DNA of 64,000 nucleotides from Pseudisothecium myosuroides (lineage: Eukaryota > Streptophyta > Bryopsida > Hypnales > Lembophyllaceae). Of this stretch, positions 61,979-64,000 are shown one piece after another; within the stretch, counting starts at the first letter, position 1, and each line of letters begins with the position of its first letter. Both the position numbers and the translations under genes were made by a program. The stretch lies in NCBI GenBank assembly GCA_951799445.1, contig OX637297.1, forward strand, positions 14,260,001 to 14,324,000, in the 5' to 3' direction. The notes under the pieces were generated by a model. That model had not been told where the DNA came from and did no database searches. It saw only the letters and a list, made by a program, of their open reading frames with translations.

Positions 61979-62814
61979 CCCCAAAAGGTTTTTGACTATG
62001 TTTTCACCAAAACCGCTCCAAAATTGCCATTTCAAATACAAGTACCAAATTTTAGAAAAAAAAAAATTTGAACAAACATAACCGTAGGATCTCGTAATAT
62101 ATCAGTTAAAAAAGATGTGGAAAAAATTTCATAATTTTCCACCATGTACATTGTAAGATATTATTGTTTGAATTGAAAAAAAATCCTTTTTTTGTCCCTG
62201 CCTGGAAGAAAACAGGCAGTTGCCCTTCTGATTGTACAACATATAGGGAAAAAATAGTAAGTAGAAAGAGGTAGAGAATGACTCAAAATACTAAATTGTA
62301 AAGAGTTTTGTTATGGAATTGAAAAATGCCAATCCCATCGGTTGTAATGTTGTAATAAACAATCTACACCCAATTTTTTTATTTTCTTTCTAAAATATTA
62401 GAAATTCAGTTCCATACATGACTTCAAAGTTTATTTTAGAATACAGATTCCTTAACTACCCTCAAACTAAAACTACTCTTCACTTTTGACTCATTCATCC
62501 AAATGGAATGATTCAAAGCTTCCCATACATATATAAATTTATACAAGCAATTTCAAATTTCGGGAATCCAAAAAAGGGATTTTCCAAGACTTTTTCGTGG
62601 TTGCCCGCTAATTGTGGAAAATGACATATCATGCAATAATTTTTTACCCATGTACTAAGAAGTTATGAATATTGTTGGGCCTTGAATCTACACTTGAGAC
62701 ACATCTTCTTTGAAAATTTCAAAGTGGCTTAATAAAAAGCCCATTTGTAGTGAACTGCTCTAAATCGCTATGTTGCCAAAAAATGGTGTTTCGTCCTTTA
62801 GGCATTAACCCCTA
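61979..62814. mobile_element. 836-bp TTAA-flanked element of the same family as E1 (element E2)
   Basis: TTAA at 61,975-61,978 is followed by CCCCAAAAGGTTTTTGAC, and the right end (CGTCCTTTAGGCA) is followed by TTAA at 62,815-62,818. Internal sequence lines up with E1 over its length. Examples are an A run then ATTTGAACAAACATAACCGTAGGATC (E1: ATTTGCACATTTAACGGTAGGATC), GTGGAAAAAATTTCATAATTTTC (E1: GAGGAAAAAATTTCAGAATTCTG), and TGCCC...GGAAAATGACATAT near the right end (E1: TGCCC...GAAAAGTCACATAT). The right terminus has decayed from AGGGG to AGGCA, so this copy is probably older than E1. No ORF was found. Confidence 0.7.
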
Positions 62815-62818
62815 AATG

Positions 62819-63453
62819 CCCAAGGCCGTTTCTAAACTTCTAGGAATTTGCTTTTAATTGAACAAGAAGCCAACATTTTGTTAAGTTCTATCAATTTTTA
62901 ATGATTTCTAAGTTTGTAACCGTACAAATTCAAACTAGACATATTAGAGGCCACATACAAAAAGAAAACACAAGAACATCACTTATAAATTGAAAGACTA
63001 TAATGTTCAAATATGAGGGTGTTCAAATTGTGAAAGTGACTTGAAGTCTTTCAATCCTCTTTTCACATGCCAAATCTAAGAAGTTGGTCATCAAAAGAAT
63101 ATGACCTAACATGCATAACCCCAATCAATTTACGGTTTCTCAAAATCTACTCTACAATTTTTGAAAATGAATTTTTAAGGTCATTTTTCCTCCAAGATCT
63201 AGTGTATTCAGGGCTCATTTCCAAGAGCCCTCAACACTACAGGAAGTGAAGATTGCAATGGGTACCTTTGCACAAAATCTTGAATAGAAAATTCATAATC
63301 CATCATTTTCAAGATCGGACTTTTGATGCTAAAATTAGACTTGAAAAAGAATATTTCAAAAATATAAATTATTAAAAATAGCAACTTTGTTAGGTTTTAG
63401 GGTACTTCAACGTTTTGTTGACACCAAAATTTGGTGCCTCGGGAATTTAGGGG
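62819..63453. mobile_element. 635-bp element with 18-bp terminal inverted repeats and TTAA flanks (element E3)
   Basis: The left end CCCCTAAATGCCCAAGGC (62,819) and the reverse complement of the right end, CCCCTAAATTCCCGAGGC (ending at 63,453), match at 16 of 18 positions. TTAA flanks both sides (62,815-62,818 and 63,454-63,457). The left end also shares CCAAGGCCG with the start of E1, but the interior does not clearly match E1 or E2. It is non-coding: the 60-codon frame at 63,067-63,249 lies inside the element and shows no motif. The left TTAA is shared with E2. Confidence 0.82.
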
Positions 63454-63457
63454 TTAA

Positions 63458-64000
63458 AGCATGTAGCAAACTTTTGTTTGAAAAAAGGGCAAACAGAGCA
63501 CTACCATTTTAGCCATTTTCCCATCATAGACGATTGAGCTGCTGCAGTGCAGCTGCCTTACTTTGCGTAGGGCCAAAAAAGTAAACAAAATGGATTTGAA
63601 TGCTTCTCTTTCAATCCACACGGTGGAAATTCTTGAAATGCTGACCTAATATTTTCAACACAATGTACGGAAAGATCCAACGGTCCCATGTGTAAAAAAA
63701 AAGTTTTGTTCCAAATATTTCGTACTTGTATCAGAAATGGCATTTTCAAAGCGTTTTCAATGAAAACAAAGTCATGGAACTTTAGAGGTTCAGGTTCTTA
63801 TTTGACTCCTTTTATCCACCTCTTATTTCAAGGGCCACTTTCTAAAGTCAAAGATATATTTCTTCAAGTAAGAAGTATCCAGACCTTGTAAACTACATCA
63901 TCTTTGCAAATGAAAATCTTTATATCATACACGATACAAATGCTCTAGAACGATTACAACAATTTTACTAAAAAATTAATAGATACATAATAGCATTTCC
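63458..64000. other. AT-rich DNA to the window edge
   Basis: No gene or repeat is supported. Two overlapping short frames (63,558-63,749 minus, 63,688-63,891 plus) have no recognisable motif. AGCTGC and GCAGCT around 63,540-63,555 form a small hairpin. Confidence 0.5.

Overview
The window looks like eukaryotic nuclear DNA, most likely from a land plant. It joins the end of a very large satellite array to a short gene island and then an AT-rich tract rich in small transposons. The plant assignment is an inference. It rests on the 177/182-bp satellite unit, the RING-H2 protein, and AT-rich DNA with small TTAA-flanked elements. No species can be named from the sequence alone.

Positions 1 to about 51,447 are one uninterrupted head-to-tail array of roughly 285 to 290 monomers, all in the same orientation, with no foreign insertion seen. 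Monomers come in two main lengths, 177 and 182 bp, which differ by a 5-bp indel next to GGGCATGGCCAA. Most monomers carry a perfect 22-bp palindrome. On top of the monomers lies a mosaic of higher-order duplications: a 10-monomer shift of 1,790 bp, a 3,934-bp (22-monomer) near-identical tandem duplication at about 19.45-27.31 kb, and dispersed copies at offsets of 4,126, 6,078, 6,447 and 8,050 bp. The last monomer is diverged and the array then stops. The size, homogeneity and dyad symmetry fit a centromeric or pericentromeric satellite, but centromere function cannot be read from sequence. Short ORFs inside the array are artefacts.

From 51.45 to 61.4 kb lies a gene island. A possible two-exon gene remnant (51,816-52,417) is followed by two convergent paralogues of an unrecognised protein family. 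The plus-strand copy (53,275-55,767) is an 830-codon intronless frame. It has an N-terminal conserved domain, an acidic linker, a coiled coil and a RING-H2 finger, and is split by one in-frame TAG at 54,649. The minus-strand copy (60,691-59,219) keeps the N-terminal domain and a coiled coil, lacks the RING, and has three in-frame stops but no frameshift. Both have a CpG-rich minisatellite built on GGCGACCTCGGGT, 230-670 bp upstream of their starts and in the same orientation relative to the gene. Nothing similar is seen elsewhere in the window.

Between the paralogues is AT-rich DNA holding a roughly 409-bp tandem repeat (about 56.5-58.74 kb). One repeat unit is interrupted by a 937-bp element with CCCCT termini and TTAA target-site duplications. 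Two more TTAA-flanked elements (61,979-62,814 and 62,819-63,453) sit side by side near the right end, sharing one TTAA. These look like non-autonomous elements of a TTAA-targeting DNA transposon group such as piggyBac or Sola3. No transposase, rRNA, tRNA or CRISPR array was recognised.
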